64,000 bases of DNA from Paraburkholderia sartisoli (GCF_900107685.1 NZ_FNRQ01000005.1:1-64000); one strand, 5' to 3'; counted from the first letter of the stretch, positions 27,859-37,447 are shown. Notes: generated by a model from the sequence alone, not told the origin. A program made the numbers and translations.

Positions 27859-28593
27859 ATGAACGATCGCGAAGTCGCCGAATACCTGCTTGCCAACCCT
27901 GATTTTTTCGCCGAACACGCGGAAATGCTCGCGACCATCCGCCTGGCGAACCCGCACGGGAAGGCCGCGGTGTCGCTGCAGGAACGGCAGATGGACATGC
28001 TGCGCGACAAGAACAAACACCTCGAACGGCGGCTCGCCGAGCTGCTGCGCTACGGTCACGAAAACGACAGCATCGCGGCGAAGTTCAGCCGCTGGACGAC
28101 GCGCGTGATGTCGGAACGCGATCCGCACGCGCTGCCGCGCACGATCGCCAACGGCCTGCGCGACATCTTCGACGTGCCGCAGGCGGCGCTGCGCGTATGG
28201 GACGTCGCCGACCCGTACGCTCATGCGGAATTCGCGCGCCACGTCGGCGAGGAAGTCCGCATTTTCGCGAACAGTCTGGCTACGCCGTATTGCGGCGCGA
28301 ACACCGGTTTCGAGGCCGCGCAGTGGCTCGCACCGGCGGTCGCGGCGGTCCCCTCGGCCCCGGCGGCGCAGGACGAGAACGCGCCGGCTGAAGAAGCCGC
28401 TGCGCCGTCCACCGGATCCATCGCGCTGCTCGCGCTGCGCGACCCGGAAGCCGCCGTCGATGCAAGCGCGTTCGGCCTGCTCGTGATGGGCTCGCCGGAC
28501 ACCCGGCGTTTTCACGACGGCATGGCAACCGATTTCCTCACACAGATCGGCGCACTCGCCAGCGCGGCGCTGAGCCGCCTGTTGCCGCGCTGA
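27859..28593 (+). CDS. DUF484 family protein
   Basis: 244-residue member of DUF484 (YigA-like), a GAF-fold-like family of unknown function that is almost always encoded between dapF and xerC. The N-terminal motif VAEYLLANPDFFAEHAEML followed by a short coiled coil (ERQMDMLRDKNKHLERRLAELL) is typical. The C-terminal half has the GAF-like FGLLVMGSPDTRRFH stretch. An Ala/Pro-rich insertion sits at about residues 155-185. Confidence 0.88.
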   Translation: MNDREVAEYLLANPDFFAEHAEMLATIRLANPHGKAAVSLQERQMDMLRDKNKHLERRLAELLRYGHENDSIAAKFSRWTTRVMSERDPHALPRTIANGLRDIFDVPQAALRVWDVADPYAHAEFARHVGEEVRIFANSLATPYCGANTGFEAAQWLAPAVAAVPSAPAAQDENAPAEEAAAPSTGSIALLALRDPEAAVDASAFGLLVMGSPDTRRFHDGMATDFLTQIGALASAALSRLLPR

Positions 28594-28627
28594 CGCCTGC
28601 CAGCGCCAGCCCATCGCCATTCCGACC

Positions 28628-29551
28628 GTGAATCCCGCCGATCCCGTCGCCAGCTACCTCTCGAATCTCGAGCATGAGCGGCGGCTGTCGGCGCACACGC
28701 TGCGCGGCTACGCGCACGAACTCGACGAACTGAAAAAGCTCGCGAACGGCCGCCCGTTCGAGCAGCTCACCGCCACCGATATTCGCGGCGCGGTCTCGCG
28801 GGCGCACGCGGGCGGGCTGTCGGCGCGCTCGATCAGCCATCGTCTTTCGTCGTGGCGCGCGTTCTATCGCTGGCTCGCCGGGCGGATCGATCTGCCGGTG
28901 AATCCGGTTGCCACGGTCCGTGCCCCCAAACAGGCGAAAACGCTGCCGAAGGCGCTTTCCGTCGACGACGCGCACACGCTGATGGAAGCGCCCGCCGCGA
29001 ACACCGCCGAAGGGCTGCGCGATCACGCGATGCTGGAACTGTTCTACTCGTCGGGGCTGCGGCTGTCGGAGCTGGTCGGGCTGGACGTCGCGTTCGCCGA
29101 TCGCGACGGCTATCGCTCGGCGGGCTGGCTCAAGCTCGACGCGACCGAGGTCGAGGTGCTCGGCAAGGGCAACCGGCGCCGCGTCGTGCCGGTCGGTACG
29201 AAGGCGCTCGACGCGCTGCGCGCCTGGATCGCCGTGCGCGATGAATTCGTGAAACACGATCCGCATCCGCTCTTTCTCTCGTCGCGCGGCAACCGGATGT
29301 CGCCGAACGTCGTGCGCGACCGCGTGAAGCGGGCCGCGATGCTCGCGGGCATTCCGGCGAACGTGCATCCGCACGTGCTGCGTCACTCGTTCGCCACGCA
29401 CGTGCTGCAGTCGAGCGGCGACCTGCGCGCGGTGCAGGAACTGCTGGGGCACGCGAGCATCACCGCCACGCAGGTTTATACGGCGCTCGATTTCCAGCAT
29501 CTGGCGCGGGTCTACGATCAGGCGCATCCGCGCGCCAAAAAGCGCGACTAG
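28628..29551 (+). CDS. xerC: Tyrosine recombinase XerC
   Basis: Site-specific recombinase that, with XerD, resolves chromosome dimers at dif. The 307-residue protein has the SAM-like N-terminal domain (YLSNLEHERRLSAHTLRGY) and the catalytic domain with R in GLRLSELVGL, K in EVLGKGNRRR, HVLRHSFATH, the LLGHASI histidine and the tyrosine nucleophile in ITATQVYTAL. The start is GTG 28628. The dapF-DUF484-xerC context supports XerC rather than XerD. Confidence 0.94.
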   Translation: MNPADPVASYLSNLEHERRLSAHTLRGYAHELDELKKLANGRPFEQLTATDIRGAVSRAHAGGLSARSISHRLSSWRAFYRWLAGRIDLPVNPVATVRAPKQAKTLPKALSVDDAHTLMEAPAANTAEGLRDHAMLELFYSSGLRLSELVGLDVAFADRDGYRSAGWLKLDATEVEVLGKGNRRRVVPVGTKALDALRAWIAVRDEFVKHDPHPLFLSSRGNRMSPNVVRDRVKRAAMLAGIPANVHPHVLRHSFATHVLQSSGDLRAVQELLGHASITATQVYTALDFQHLARVYDQAHPRAKKRD

Positions 29552-29684
29552 CCCTACTCTTTCCGGCGCCTGAATCGGTCCGCGCCGGCCATATCCATGC
29601 ATCTTCCCGCGGCGCCCGGGTCACGGACATTCACCCGCGTCCACCCGGTTTCCCGCACGCAATGCCCCCTGGCAAAGTCAAATC

Positions 29685-30887
29685 ATGATCACCGTTACGC
29701 TGAAACCGTCGAAAGAGAAGACGCTGCTGCGCCGCCATCCGTGGGTCTATGTGAACGCGATCGATCGCGTCGACGGTGAGCCGGCTTCGGGCGCGACCGT
29801 CATCGTCCGGGCGCACGACGGCCGGTTTCTGGCACGCGCGGCGTATAGCGCGCACTCGCAGATCCGGGCGCGCGTCTGGAGCTTCGACGAAGCCGAGCCC
29901 ATCGACCATGCGTTCTTCAGGCGCCGCGTGCAGCGCGCGCTCGCGCATCGTCAGAAGATGGTGCAGAACACCGGCGCCGTGCGGCTGATCTTCGGTGAGG
30001 CGGACGGGTTGCCCGGTCTCGTCGTCGACTATTACGTCGCCGACGACGAAATCCGGCGCGGCCAGATCGTCTGCCAGTTCATGGCGGCGGGTGTCGAGGC
30101 GTGGAAGGAAGCGATCGTCGCGGCGCTGACGGATGCAACGGGTTGTCCGAACGTCTACGAACGCTCCGACGTGTCGATCCGCGAGAAGGAAGGCCTCGAA
30201 CAGACAACCGGCGTGCTGGCCGGCGACGAACCGCCGGCCACGCTGATCGCGGCGGAAAACGGCGTGCGCTATCACGTCGACGTGCGCAACGGCCACAAGA
30301 CGGGCTTCTACGTCGACCAGCGCGACAACCGCGCGCTCGTGCAGCAGTTTGCGCAGGGCCGCGACGTGCTGAACTGCTTCTGCTACACCGGCGGCTTTTC
30401 GCTGGCTGCGCTCAAGGGCGGCGCACAGCGCGTGGTGTCGATCGATTCGTCGGGCGAGGCGCTCGCGCTTGCGCAGCAGAACGTGGCGGCGAACGGCTTC
30501 GACGCGGCGCGCGCCACCTGGCTCGATGCCGACGCGTTCAAGACGCTGCGCCGTCTTTACGACGAAGGCGAACGTTTCGACCTGATCGTGCTGGATCCGC
30601 CCAAATTCGCGCCGTCGCGCGAACATGTGGACCGCGCGGCGCGCGCTTACAAGGACATCAACCTGACCGGGCTGAAACTGCTCCGGCCAGGCGGCCTGCT
30701 CTTCACGTACTCGTGTTCCGGCGCGATCGATGCCGCACTGTTCCAGAAGATCGTCTCCAGCGCGGCGTCCGACGCGCGGATCGACGCGCACATCCTGAAG
30801 CGGCTCGGCGCGGGCGTCGACCATCCGCTGCTGACCGCGTTTCCAGAAGGCGAGTATCTGAAAGGCCTGCTGTTGCAAATCGCCTGA
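29685..30887 (+). CDS. rlmI: 23S rRNA m5C methyltransferase, RlmI-like
   Basis: Class I SAM-dependent methyltransferase of the RlmI/RlmK type, 400 residues (E. coli RlmI has 396 and methylates C1962 of 23S rRNA). It has an N-terminal PUA domain (LRRHPWVYVNAIDRVDG), an EEHAD-like middle, the SAM site LNCFCYTGGFSLAAL, motif IV VLDPPKFAPSR and the catalytic cysteine in FTYSCSG. It follows xerC in the same direction after 133 bases. Confidence 0.88.
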   Translation: MITVTLKPSKEKTLLRRHPWVYVNAIDRVDGEPASGATVIVRAHDGRFLARAAYSAHSQIRARVWSFDEAEPIDHAFFRRRVQRALAHRQKMVQNTGAVRLIFGEADGLPGLVVDYYVADDEIRRGQIVCQFMAAGVEAWKEAIVAALTDATGCPNVYERSDVSIREKEGLEQTTGVLAGDEPPATLIAAENGVRYHVDVRNGHKTGFYVDQRDNRALVQQFAQGRDVLNCFCYTGGFSLAALKGGAQRVVSIDSSGEALALAQQNVAANGFDAARATWLDADAFKTLRRLYDEGERFDLIVLDPPKFAPSREHVDRAARAYKDINLTGLKLLRPGGLLFTYSCSGAIDAALFQKIVSSAASDARIDAHILKRLGAGVDHPLLTAFPEGEYLKGLLLQIA

Positions 30888-31052
30888 TCGCCCATAGTTT
30901 CGGGATATTTCCCGTCGACGGATTCCGGCGGGATGCCGCTGGCCGGGCGGTCGCAAGCGGCGCCTTGACAGATATGTTTCAATAACTGACCGATCGAGTG
31001 GTCGCCGGCACGCGGCCCGCACCTGATTTCACGCATTTAACAGGCACACACC

Positions 31053-32144
31053 ATGATCCCCGTTACCATCCTGACCGGCTTTCTCGGCAGCGGCAAAACC
31101 ACGCTGCTCAAGCGCATCCTGAACGAAAAGCACGGCATGAAGATCGCCGTGATCGAAAACGAGTTCGGCGAAGAGAACATCGACAACGAAATCCTCGTGC
31201 AGGACGCGAACGAACAGATCATCCAGATGAGCAATGGCTGCATCTGCTGCACGATCCGCGGCGACCTCGCGCGCGTGCTCGGCGACCTGGCCGCGAAAAA
31301 GCAGGCCGGCGAGCTGGATTTCGACCGCGTCGTGATCGAAACCACCGGCCTCGCCAATCCGGGCCCCGTGGCGCAGACGTTCTTCATGGATAACCAGATC
31401 GCCGACGAATTCCTGCTCGACGCGATCATCACGCTCGTCGACGCGAAGCACGCGGATCACCAGCTCGACGAGCACGAAGTCGTGCAGCGCCAGGTCGGTT
31501 TCGCCGACCGCCTTTTCATCACGAAGTCCGATCTCGTCGACGAAACGGCGCTGGGCGACCTGCGTCACCGTCTGCTGCACATGAACCCGAAAGCGGCGAT
31601 CAGGGTCGTCAATTTCGGAGAGGCCGACATCAAGGAAATCTTCGACCTGCGCGGCTTCAACCTGAATGCGAAGCTCGAAATCGACCCGGAGTTCCTCGCC
31701 GAGGACGACCACGACCACGACCACGCGCATCATGACCACGATCACGACCATGATCATGACCACGCGAACTGCGACCACGACCACGGCAAGTGCGATCACG
31801 AAGGTCACGACCACGATCACGCGCATCACCACCACGCGCACCACGACGACAAGATCAAGTCGTTCGTCTACCGCAGCGAGCGGCCGTTCGACCCGAACCG
31901 CCTCGAGGACTTCCTCGGCGGCATCCTGCAGATTTACGGCGAGCGTCTGCTGCGCTACAAGGGCGTGCTGTACATGAAGGGCGTCGATCGCAAGGTGGTG
32001 TTCCAGGGCGTACACCAGATGATGGGCAGCGATCTCGCGTCCAAATGGCAGCCGGTTGAAAAGAAAAACAGCAAGATGGTATTTATCGGTATCGAACTGC
32101 CGCAGGACCTGATTACCGACGGCCTCGACGCCTGTCTCGCCTGA
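31053..32144 (+). CDS. COG0523 (CobW/Zng-type) GTPase with His-rich loop
   Basis: G3E-family GTPase, 363 residues, of the group of metal chaperones that includes CobW, YeiR and the ZNG1 zinc transferase. The P-loop is GFLGSGKT (9-16), the metal-binding CxCC motif is C63-I-C65-C66, and NKxD-like TKSD follows. Residues about 218-266 form an Asp/His-rich linker with 22 histidines, followed by the CobW C-terminal domain (FVYRSERPFDPNRLEDFL). The His-rich loop and the neighbouring dksA with a degenerate zinc finger argue for a zinc role rather than cobalamin synthesis. Confidence 0.88.
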   Translation: MIPVTILTGFLGSGKTTLLKRILNEKHGMKIAVIENEFGEENIDNEILVQDANEQIIQMSNGCICCTIRGDLARVLGDLAAKKQAGELDFDRVVIETTGLANPGPVAQTFFMDNQIADEFLLDAIITLVDAKHADHQLDEHEVVQRQVGFADRLFITKSDLVDETALGDLRHRLLHMNPKAAIRVVNFGEADIKEIFDLRGFNLNAKLEIDPEFLAEDDHDHDHAHHDHDHDHDHDHANCDHDHGKCDHEGHDHDHAHHHHAHHDDKIKSFVYRSERPFDPNRLEDFLGGILQIYGERLLRYKGVLYMKGVDRKVVFQGVHQMMGSDLASKWQPVEKKNSKMVFIGIELPQDLITDGLDACLA

Positions 32145-32169
32145 AGCGCCCGCGTCGCGCAATAACAGG

Positions 32170-32220
32170 GAGCGGCCCGAAAACGACAAATCTGGCCTCG
32201 CCAGCAAATTCGGGCCGCTC
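32170..32220. other. 12-bp inverted repeat after the COG0523 gene
   Basis: GAGCGGCCCGAA (32170-32181) pairs perfectly with TTCGGGCCGCTC (32209-32220) across a 27-base loop. It lies 26 bases after the GTPase stop. There is no T-run, so it may protect the mRNA 3' end rather than terminate. Confidence 0.55.
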
Positions 32221-32355
32221 GAAAATGCGGGATATGTGAAAGGCGCGTGAAAACCCTGCTGTGCAAAACAGCGAACGACCATCGCTTTTTGGTCGTTAGC
32301 GCGTTATATTTTGACGATATCGGCAGTGGCAGCAGGGATTTCCCCCGCTTGTCGT

Positions 32356-32384
32356 CCCGTATTGTGATTCAGTTACAATACGGG
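32356..32384. promoter_or_regulatory. Perfect 10-bp palindrome in the dksA leader region
   Basis: CCCGTATTGT (32356-32365) and ACAATACGGG (32375-32384) are exact reverse complements around a nine-base spacer. The inner part fits a T-N11-A type dyad as used by LysR-family regulators. It lies about 335 bases before dksA within a 573-base gene-free stretch (32145-32717), and TACAAT inside it could double as a -10 element. It could be an operator or an RNA hairpin. Nothing else in the stretch looks like a gene. Confidence 0.55.
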
Positions 32385-32717
32385 CCCACTGGAGAATGAC
32401 AACGAAATGCCCGGGACATTGCAGCCCGCACCGGGCACGCACGGCACCGGAAAGTCTCATCCGGAATTCACGCCGGCATGCCGGTTGACACACCGGTTTC
32501 GGGGAGCGCGCTGCCAGTAGAAGGATCATGCCTCAGGAGCATCTGTAGACCGGTTTCCAGAGGAGTTCGGCCCCGCATCGGCGCCTTTGGCGTCACGACA
32601 GCCCACCGTCCGTGTTCGCCGTCGCTCGATTGAGCGTTAATCAGGGCGTCTTTGCGGGCAACACGAAAGAGCGGGCAATATGTATGAGTTTTGCCTCACA
32701 TTGAAGAAGCAAGCCAG

Positions 32718-33137
32718 ATGACGACGAAACGACTCTTGACCGAAGCCGAAATCCTGAAGATGAGCGACAAGGATTACATGAATGCGGATCAGCTCGCTTT
32801 CTTCAAGAACAAGCTCGAACAGCTGCAGGCGGAAATTCTCCGCAATGCCGGCCAGACGACCGAAAACCTGCGTGAAACCGTGATCGTGCCGGACCCGGCC
32901 GACCGCGCGACGATCGAGGAAGAGCATGCGCTGGAGCTGCGCACGCGCGACCGCGAACGCAAGCTGCTGAAGAAGGTTCAGCAATCGCTCGCACGCATCG
33001 ATTCGGGCGACTACGGCTGGTGCGAGGAAACCGGCGAGCCGATCGGCATTCCGCGTCTGCTCGCACGCCCCACGGCAACCCTGTCGCTCGAAGCGCAGGA
33101 ACGCCGCGAACTGCGCCAGAAGCTGTTCGGCGACTGA
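32718..33137 (+). CDS. dksA: RNA polymerase-binding factor DksA, zinc-finger-degenerate
   Basis: Acts with ppGpp in the RNA polymerase secondary channel to control rRNA and amino-acid promoters. It has 139 residues: an N-terminal coiled coil with the conserved tip DPADRAT (D59, D62), then the C4-finger region. Of the four cysteines found in E. coli DksA only C102 remains; the others align with T105, S123 and A126. Such variants do not need zinc, and some are known as zinc-limitation paralogues. The ATG at 32718 (MTTKRLLTEAE) matches the family. A terminator follows. Confidence 0.94.
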   Translation: MTTKRLLTEAEILKMSDKDYMNADQLAFFKNKLEQLQAEILRNAGQTTENLRETVIVPDPADRATIEEEHALELRTRDRERKLLKKVQQSLARIDSGDYGWCEETGEPIGIPRLLARPTATLSLEAQERRELRQKLFGD

Positions 33138-33186
33138 CCGCCGCGGCGCGGTTTCGGTCCGCGCCCCAACACGCTGCTTCGTCGAG

Positions 33187-33216
33187 AGGCGCACGGTGTT
33201 CCGTGCGCCTTTTTTC
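33187..33216 (+). terminator. Intrinsic terminator of dksA
   Basis: AGGCGCACGG (33187-33196) and CCGTGCGCCT (33201-33210) form a perfect 10-bp stem with a TGTT loop, followed by TTTTT. It stands about 50 bases after the dksA stop. The rest of 33217-33487 holds no supportable gene. Confidence 0.92.
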
Positions 33217-33487
33217 TTCCGGAGCGCACACCTTGACGCCTGCCGGCGCGGCCGTTTCGGCCCCATCTTTACGCATTTTTTTCTTCCTTATCCTGCCTTT
33301 TTCCGCCGTTAGCCATCCGGCCGACTCTTGATATGCCCGCGCACGCCCTAAAATAAACCGGACATGCGTTGCACGAGCGCGCGCGCCATCGTCTGGTTTT
33401 TCGCGTTGCGCGCCGTCCGCTGACCCGGATTCAAGTAGTGGCGCACAGCGCTGCTGCGTCCTTCCCGTTTTTGCAAAAGGAACGCAT

Positions 33488-34024
33488 ATGGAGCAATTTC
33501 ACGGCACGACGATCGTTTCCGTGCGGCGCGGCGACAAGGTCGCGCTCGGCGGCGACGGCCAGGTGACGCTCGGCAACATCGTCATGAAAGGCGGTGCGAA
33601 AAAAGTCCGGCGCATCTATGGCGGCAAGGTGATGGTCGGTTTCGCCGGCGGCACGGCCGACGCCTTTTCGCTCCTCGACCGCTTCGAAGCCAAGCTCGAA
33701 AAACACCAGGGCAACCTCACGCGGGCAGCCGTCGAACTCGCCAAGGACTGGCGCACCGACCGCATGCTGCGCCGTCTCGAAGCCATGCTGATCACCGCCG
33801 ACGAACACACCACGCTCGTCATCACCGGCAACGGCGACGTGCTCGATCCTGAAGGCGGCATCTGCGCCATCGGCTCGGGCGGTGCGTACGCGCAGGCGGC
33901 CGCGGCGGCGCTTCTCGCGAACACGGATCTTTCACCGCGCGAGATCGTCGAAAAGGCACTGGAGATTGCCGGCGACATGTGTATCTACACGAACCATAAC
34001 CGCGTCATCGAGACGATCGAGTAA
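33488..34024 (+). CDS. hslV: ATP-dependent protease HslUV, peptidase subunit
   Basis: Proteasome-like threonine peptidase subunit (ClpQ), 178 residues. The short propeptide MEQFHG is removed to expose the catalytic threonine of [18 protein letters not shown] and the C-terminal [13 protein letters not shown] are typical. It forms dodecamers capped by HslU hexamers to degrade misfolded and regulatory proteins. It is nine bases before hslU, one operon. A heat-shock promoter would be expected but I could not find a good sigma-32 site. Confidence 0.96.
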   Translation: MEQFHGTTIVSVRRGDKVALGGDGQVTLGNIVMKGGAKKVRRIYGGKVMVGFAGGTADAFSLLDRFEAKLEKHQGNLTRAAVELAKDWRTDRMLRRLEAMLITADEHTTLVITGNGDVLDPEGGICAIGSGGAYAQAAAAALLANTDLSPREIVEKALEIAGDMCIYTNHNRVIETIE

Positions 34025-34033
34025 GGACCCACG

Positions 34034-35380
34034 ATGAGCACCATGACTCCAGCCGAGATCGTCTCGGAACTCGACAAACACATCATCGGTCAGGACCGCG
34101 CAAAGAAGGCGGTCGCGGTTGCGCTGCGCAACCGCTGGCGTCGTCAGCAGGTCGAAGAGCCGCTGCGCCAGGAAATCACGCCGAAGAACATTCTGATGAT
34201 CGGGCCGACGGGCGTCGGTAAAACCGAAATCGCGCGCCGTCTGGCCAGGCTCGCCGACGCGCCGTTCATCAAGATCGAAGCCACGAAGTTCACGGAAGTC
34301 GGCTACGTCGGCCGCGACGTCGACAGCATCATGCGCGACCTGATGGAAATCTCCATCAAGCAGACGCGCGAAACGGAAATGCGCAAGGTCCGCACGAAGG
34401 CCGAAGATCAGGCCGAAGACCGCATTCTCGACATTCTGCTGCCCACGGCGCGCCCCGTCGGTTTTGGCGCAAGCTCGAGCGCGGCGGACACTGTCGACGA
34501 AGGCAGCAGCACGCGCCAGACGTTCCGCAAGCGTCTGCGCGAAGGGCTTCTCGACGACAAGGAAATCGAACTCGACGTCGAGCAGCCGCAGGTCGGCATG
34601 GACATCATGGGCCCGCCGGGCATGGAAGACATGACCGAGCAGATTCGTTCGATGTTCGCGAACATCGGCGGCGGCAAGAAGACGCGTCGCAAGCTGAAGG
34701 TCAAGGAGGCGCAGAAGCTCCTGACCGACGAGGAAGCCGGCAAGATGCTCAACGACGAGGAAGTCAAGGCCATGGCCGTGCGTAACGTCGAGCAGAACGG
34801 CATCGTGTTTCTCGACGAAATCGACAAGATCGCGTCACGCAATGAAGCCGGCGGCGGCGAGGTGTCGCGCCAGGGTGTGCAGCGCGATCTGCTGCCGCTC
34901 GTCGAAGGCACCACGATCAATACGAAGTACGGCATGGTGAAGACGGATCACGTGCTGTTCATCGCGAGCGGTGCGTTCCATCTGGCCAAGCCGAGCGACC
35001 TGATTCCCGAGCTGCAGGGTCGTTTCCCGATTCGCGTCGAACTCGATTCGCTTTCGGTGAAGGACTTCGAATCGATTCTCGTCGCAACGGACGCGAGCCT
35101 CGTCAAACAGTATCAGGCGCTGCTCGCTACCGAAGACGTGCATCTCGACTTCGCTGAAGACGGCATCCGGCGGCTCGCCGAAATCGCGTTCGCGGTCAAC
35201 GAAAAAACCGAGAACATCGGCGCGCGCCGTCTCTATACGGTGATCGAAAAGCTGCTCGAAGAAGTGTCGTTCTCCGCTGGCAATCACGCGGGCACGAACG
35301 TCACGATCGATGCAGCGTATGTCGATCGTGCGCTGAACGAAGTCGCTGAAGACGAGGACCTGTCGCGCTACGTGCTGTAG
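34034..35380 (+). CDS. hslU: ATP-dependent protease HslUV, ATPase subunit
   Basis: AAA+ unfoldase (ClpY) of 448 residues, close to the family's usual length. Walker [10 protein letters not shown], the pore loop GYVGRD, Walker [11 protein letters not shown] and sensor motifs are visible. The middle I-domain lies around residues 110-240 and contains a Lys/Arg-rich helix. The C-terminus ends SRYVL, as needed to dock into HslV. It follows hslV by nine bases and is closed by hairpins at 35405-35426 and 35451-35486. Confidence 0.96.
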   Translation: MSTMTPAEIVSELDKHIIGQDRAKKAVAVALRNRWRRQQVEEPLRQEITPKNILMIGPTGVGKTEIARRLARLADAPFIKIEATKFTEVGYVGRDVDSIMRDLMEISIKQTRETEMRKVRTKAEDQAEDRILDILLPTARPVGFGASSSAADTVDEGSSTRQTFRKRLREGLLDDKEIELDVEQPQVGMDIMGPPGMEDMTEQIRSMFANIGGGKKTRRKLKVKEAQKLLTDEEAGKMLNDEEVKAMAVRNVEQNGIVFLDEIDKIASRNEAGGGEVSRQGVQRDLLPLVEGTTINTKYGMVKTDHVLFIASGAFHLAKPSDLIPELQGRFPIRVELDSLSVKDFESILVATDASLVKQYQALLATEDVHLDFAEDGIRRLAEIAFAVNEKTENIGARRLYTVIEKLLEEVSFSAGNHAGTNVTIDAAYVDRALNEVAEDEDLSRYVL

Positions 35381-35404
35381 CCCCGCGCGACGCGCAATAC
35401 AGCG

Positions 35405-35486
35405 CTACCCGGCCTGCGCCGGGTAGAACACCAGGCATCACGCAAAAGCAAAACGGGCGGCCTTTCATTCGAAGGCCGCCCGTTTT
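35405..35486. terminator. Double hairpin terminator between hslU and regA
   Basis: A first hairpin CTACCCGGC/GCCGGGTAG spans 35405-35426. A second, AAACGGGCGGCCTT (35451-35464) with AAGGCCGCCCGTTT (35472-35485), ends in a T-run. The second has A and T tails on both sides and can stop hslVU (plus) and regBA (minus) transcripts. Confidence 0.85.
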
Positions 35487-35532
35487 GTCGTCAACGCCAC
35501 GCGTTCATGGCGTGCAGGTCACTGCATGCAAC

Positions 35533-36075
35533 TCACTGCCGCACCGGCCGTTTCGCCAGCTTGCGCTGCAGCGTGCGGCGGTGCATGTTCAGCGCGCGGG
35601 CCGTCGCGGAAATGTTGTTGCCGTTTTCCGCCAGCACGCGCTGGATATGCTCCCATTCGAGCCGCGCCACGGAAAGTGGCGCCGGGTGGTCGATCGCCTC
35701 TTCGGCCTGCAGCGCGCTCGCTTCGCTTTGCAGCGCGGAAAGAATCGATTCGACGTTGGCGGGCTTCGCCAGATAGTTGTCGGCGCCATCCTTCACCGCC
35801 TGCACGGCCGTCGCGATGCTCGCGTAGCCCGTCAGCACGAGCATGCGTGCGTCCGGCTGCAGTTCGCGCAACGGCGCGACCAGGTTCAGGCCGGAATCGT
35901 TGCCCAGATGCAGGTCGACCGTGATCTGCCCGAACTTCTGCTGGTTCGCGAGCTTGATCGCCTCGCTGGCGTTGTGCGCCTCGGCGACCGTGAAGCCGCG
36001 TCGCGTGAGACCCCGCGCGAGGATGCCGGAGAACACTTCGTCATCGTCGATGACCAGAAAATTCATGTCGCTCAT
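35533..36075 (-). CDS. regA: Response regulator, RegA/PrrA/ActR family
   Basis: Redox response regulator of 180 residues. The receiver has the acidic pocket in VIDDDEVF and the phospho-acceptor D54 in TVDLHLGND. The C-terminal Fis-type helix-turn-helix NISATARALNMHRRTLQRKL is the near-invariant DNA-reading helix of RegA/PrrA/RoxR proteins. Members activate or repress respiratory, carbon- or nitrogen-fixation genes in response to oxygen and quinone redox state. Its start overlaps the sensor stop by four bases (ATGA). Confidence 0.92.
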   Translation of the reverse strand: MSDMNFLVIDDDEVFSGILARGLTRRGFTVAEAHNASEAIKLANQQKFGQITVDLHLGNDSGLNLVAPLRELQPDARMLVLTGYASIATAVQAVKDGADNYLAKPANVESILSALQSEASALQAEEAIDHPAPLSVARLEWEHIQRVLAENGNNISATARALNMHRRTLQRKLAKRPVRQ

Positions 36076-37427
36076 GCCTGTTTCTCCGTGTTGGTAGGTG
36101 CCGGACCGTTCCGGTTCGCATCCGCCTGGTTAGCGGCCGTCTGCGCGATGCCGGGATTCTCCGCGCCGGAATGTCCGTCGCCAGCTACCGGCAGTCGCAG
36201 CACTGCGCGCGTGCCGCGCGGCTTCGTTTCATTGATATCGCCCAGTTCGATCGAGCCGCCGAGACGCGCCGCAGCGGAAAACGCCAGATATAGCCCAACG
36301 CCGTGACCGCCCTGCGTGCTGTCGACCGGCATCGTGCCGAGCGAAGGACGCAGCGCCGGCGCAATACCGGGGCCGGCGTCGCAAACCTCGAACTCGATCG
36401 TGTCGCCGCGCTCCGTCAGCCGGGCGGTCAGCGTCACGTGATCGCGGCTCGCACGCGCCGCATTATCCAGCAGGATCGTGAGAATCTGGCCGACCGCGAC
36501 CGTATCGTCAAGGCTGACGTGGTCGGGCGGCGTTCCCGGGCGTTCGAATTTGACATGTGGATGCCGCAGCCGCCATTGCTCGACGAACGATGCGAGCCAT
36601 TCGCCGACCGTCAACCGGCTGCCCGGCGACGAGGCGCGACTGCGCAGCCGCGCAAGCGCCGACGTACACAACGCCATCTGCTGTTCGAGCAGGGAAATAT
36701 CCGCCGAATAGGGCGCGAGGCCCTGATCGGTGCGCGCCGCGTCGCGCAGTTCCTCGGCGAGCATCGCGATCGTGGAGAGCGGCGTGCCGATCTCGTGCGC
36801 GACGGTGGCGGCCTGCACGCCGAGCGCCACAGCACGCTCATCGCGCAGCAGGCGCTGCTGGGCCTCGCCCAGCGCGGCGTCGCGCAGCCGCAGGGCGCGC
36901 GACATCCGCGCCACGAACCACGCGATCAGGCCGACGCTCACCATGAAGTTCACCCACATGCCGGCGCGGTAGTACTCGAAGAGATTCGCCGGATTGTCGA
37001 GATTGAGCGGCACGGAATCGAAGCCGAGTACGGCGTAACAGGCCGCCGCGAACGCGGCGAGCCACGCCATCAGATACCAGGGCAGCACGGCCGCGGCAAT
37101 CGCCAGCGAAGGCAGATACAGCGACACGAACGGGTTGGTCGTGCCGCCCGACAGGAACAGCAGCGCCGACAGGGCGCCCAGATCGACCCAGATCTGGCCG
37201 AACAGCTCGAGATTGGATTCGGGCTTCTCGCGCGCCACGCGAAACCACGTCAACCCGTTGAACACGACTTCGAGCGCGATCACGAGCAGCATCGCGGGGA
37301 GCGGCAGATGGACGCCGAACATGAACTGGACAACGGCGATCGTGCCAAGCTGCCCGATGATGGCGAAGCTTCGCAGCCAGAAAAGATGCCCGAGGTTGAC
37401 CCTGCCGGTGGTGGTTATGCGTTGCAT
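36072..37427 (-). CDS. regB: Redox sensor histidine kinase, RegB/PrrB/ActS family
   Basis: Membrane sensor of 451 residues with about six N-terminal helices. The quinone-binding redox box GGTTNPF is at 94-100. The H-box is VAHEIGTPLSTI with H211, the RegB-specific form. A cysteine at 254 in QQMALCTSALARL lies where the redox-active Cys265 of Rhodobacter RegB is found. The ATP-binding N and G boxes are DNAARAS and GGHGVGLYLAFS. It is the first gene of the minus-strand pair, translationally coupled to regA. Confidence 0.92.
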   Translation of the reverse strand: MQRITTTGRVNLGHLFWLRSFAIIGQLGTIAVVQFMFGVHLPLPAMLLVIALEVVFNGLTWFRVAREKPESNLELFGQIWVDLGALSALLFLSGGTTNPFVSLYLPSLAIAAAVLPWYLMAWLAAFAAACYAVLGFDSVPLNLDNPANLFEYYRAGMWVNFMVSVGLIAWFVARMSRALRLRDAALGEAQQRLLRDERAVALGVQAATVAHEIGTPLSTIAMLAEELRDAARTDQGLAPYSADISLLEQQMALCTSALARLRSRASSPGSRLTVGEWLASFVEQWRLRHPHVKFERPGTPPDHVSLDDTVAVGQILTILLDNAARASRDHVTLTARLTERGDTIEFEVCDAGPGIAPALRPSLGTMPVDSTQGGHGVGLYLAFSAAARLGGSIELGDINETKPRGTRAVLRLPVAGDGHSGAENPGIAQTAANQADANRNGPAPTNTEKQA

Positions 37428-37447
37428 GCCGCCAGTTTACCCGTCAG

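Noticed and set aside
30888-31052. Possible Zur box before the COG0523 GTPase
   Set aside because: The stretch around ATATGTTTCAATAAC has only half of the expected dyad. I would not call it without a motif scan.
31700-31850. GAC-CAC repeat DNA in the COG0523 gene as a CRISPR or satellite
   Set aside because: The repeat is coding and in frame, giving the Asp/His metal-binding linker. Spacing is codon-level and has no unique spacers.
33217-33487. Possible heat-shock (sigma-32) promoter before hslV
   Set aside because: A CCCCAT-like -10 exists at 33261, but no CTTGAA lies 13-15 bases upstream; the nearest CTTGAC is about 23 bases away.
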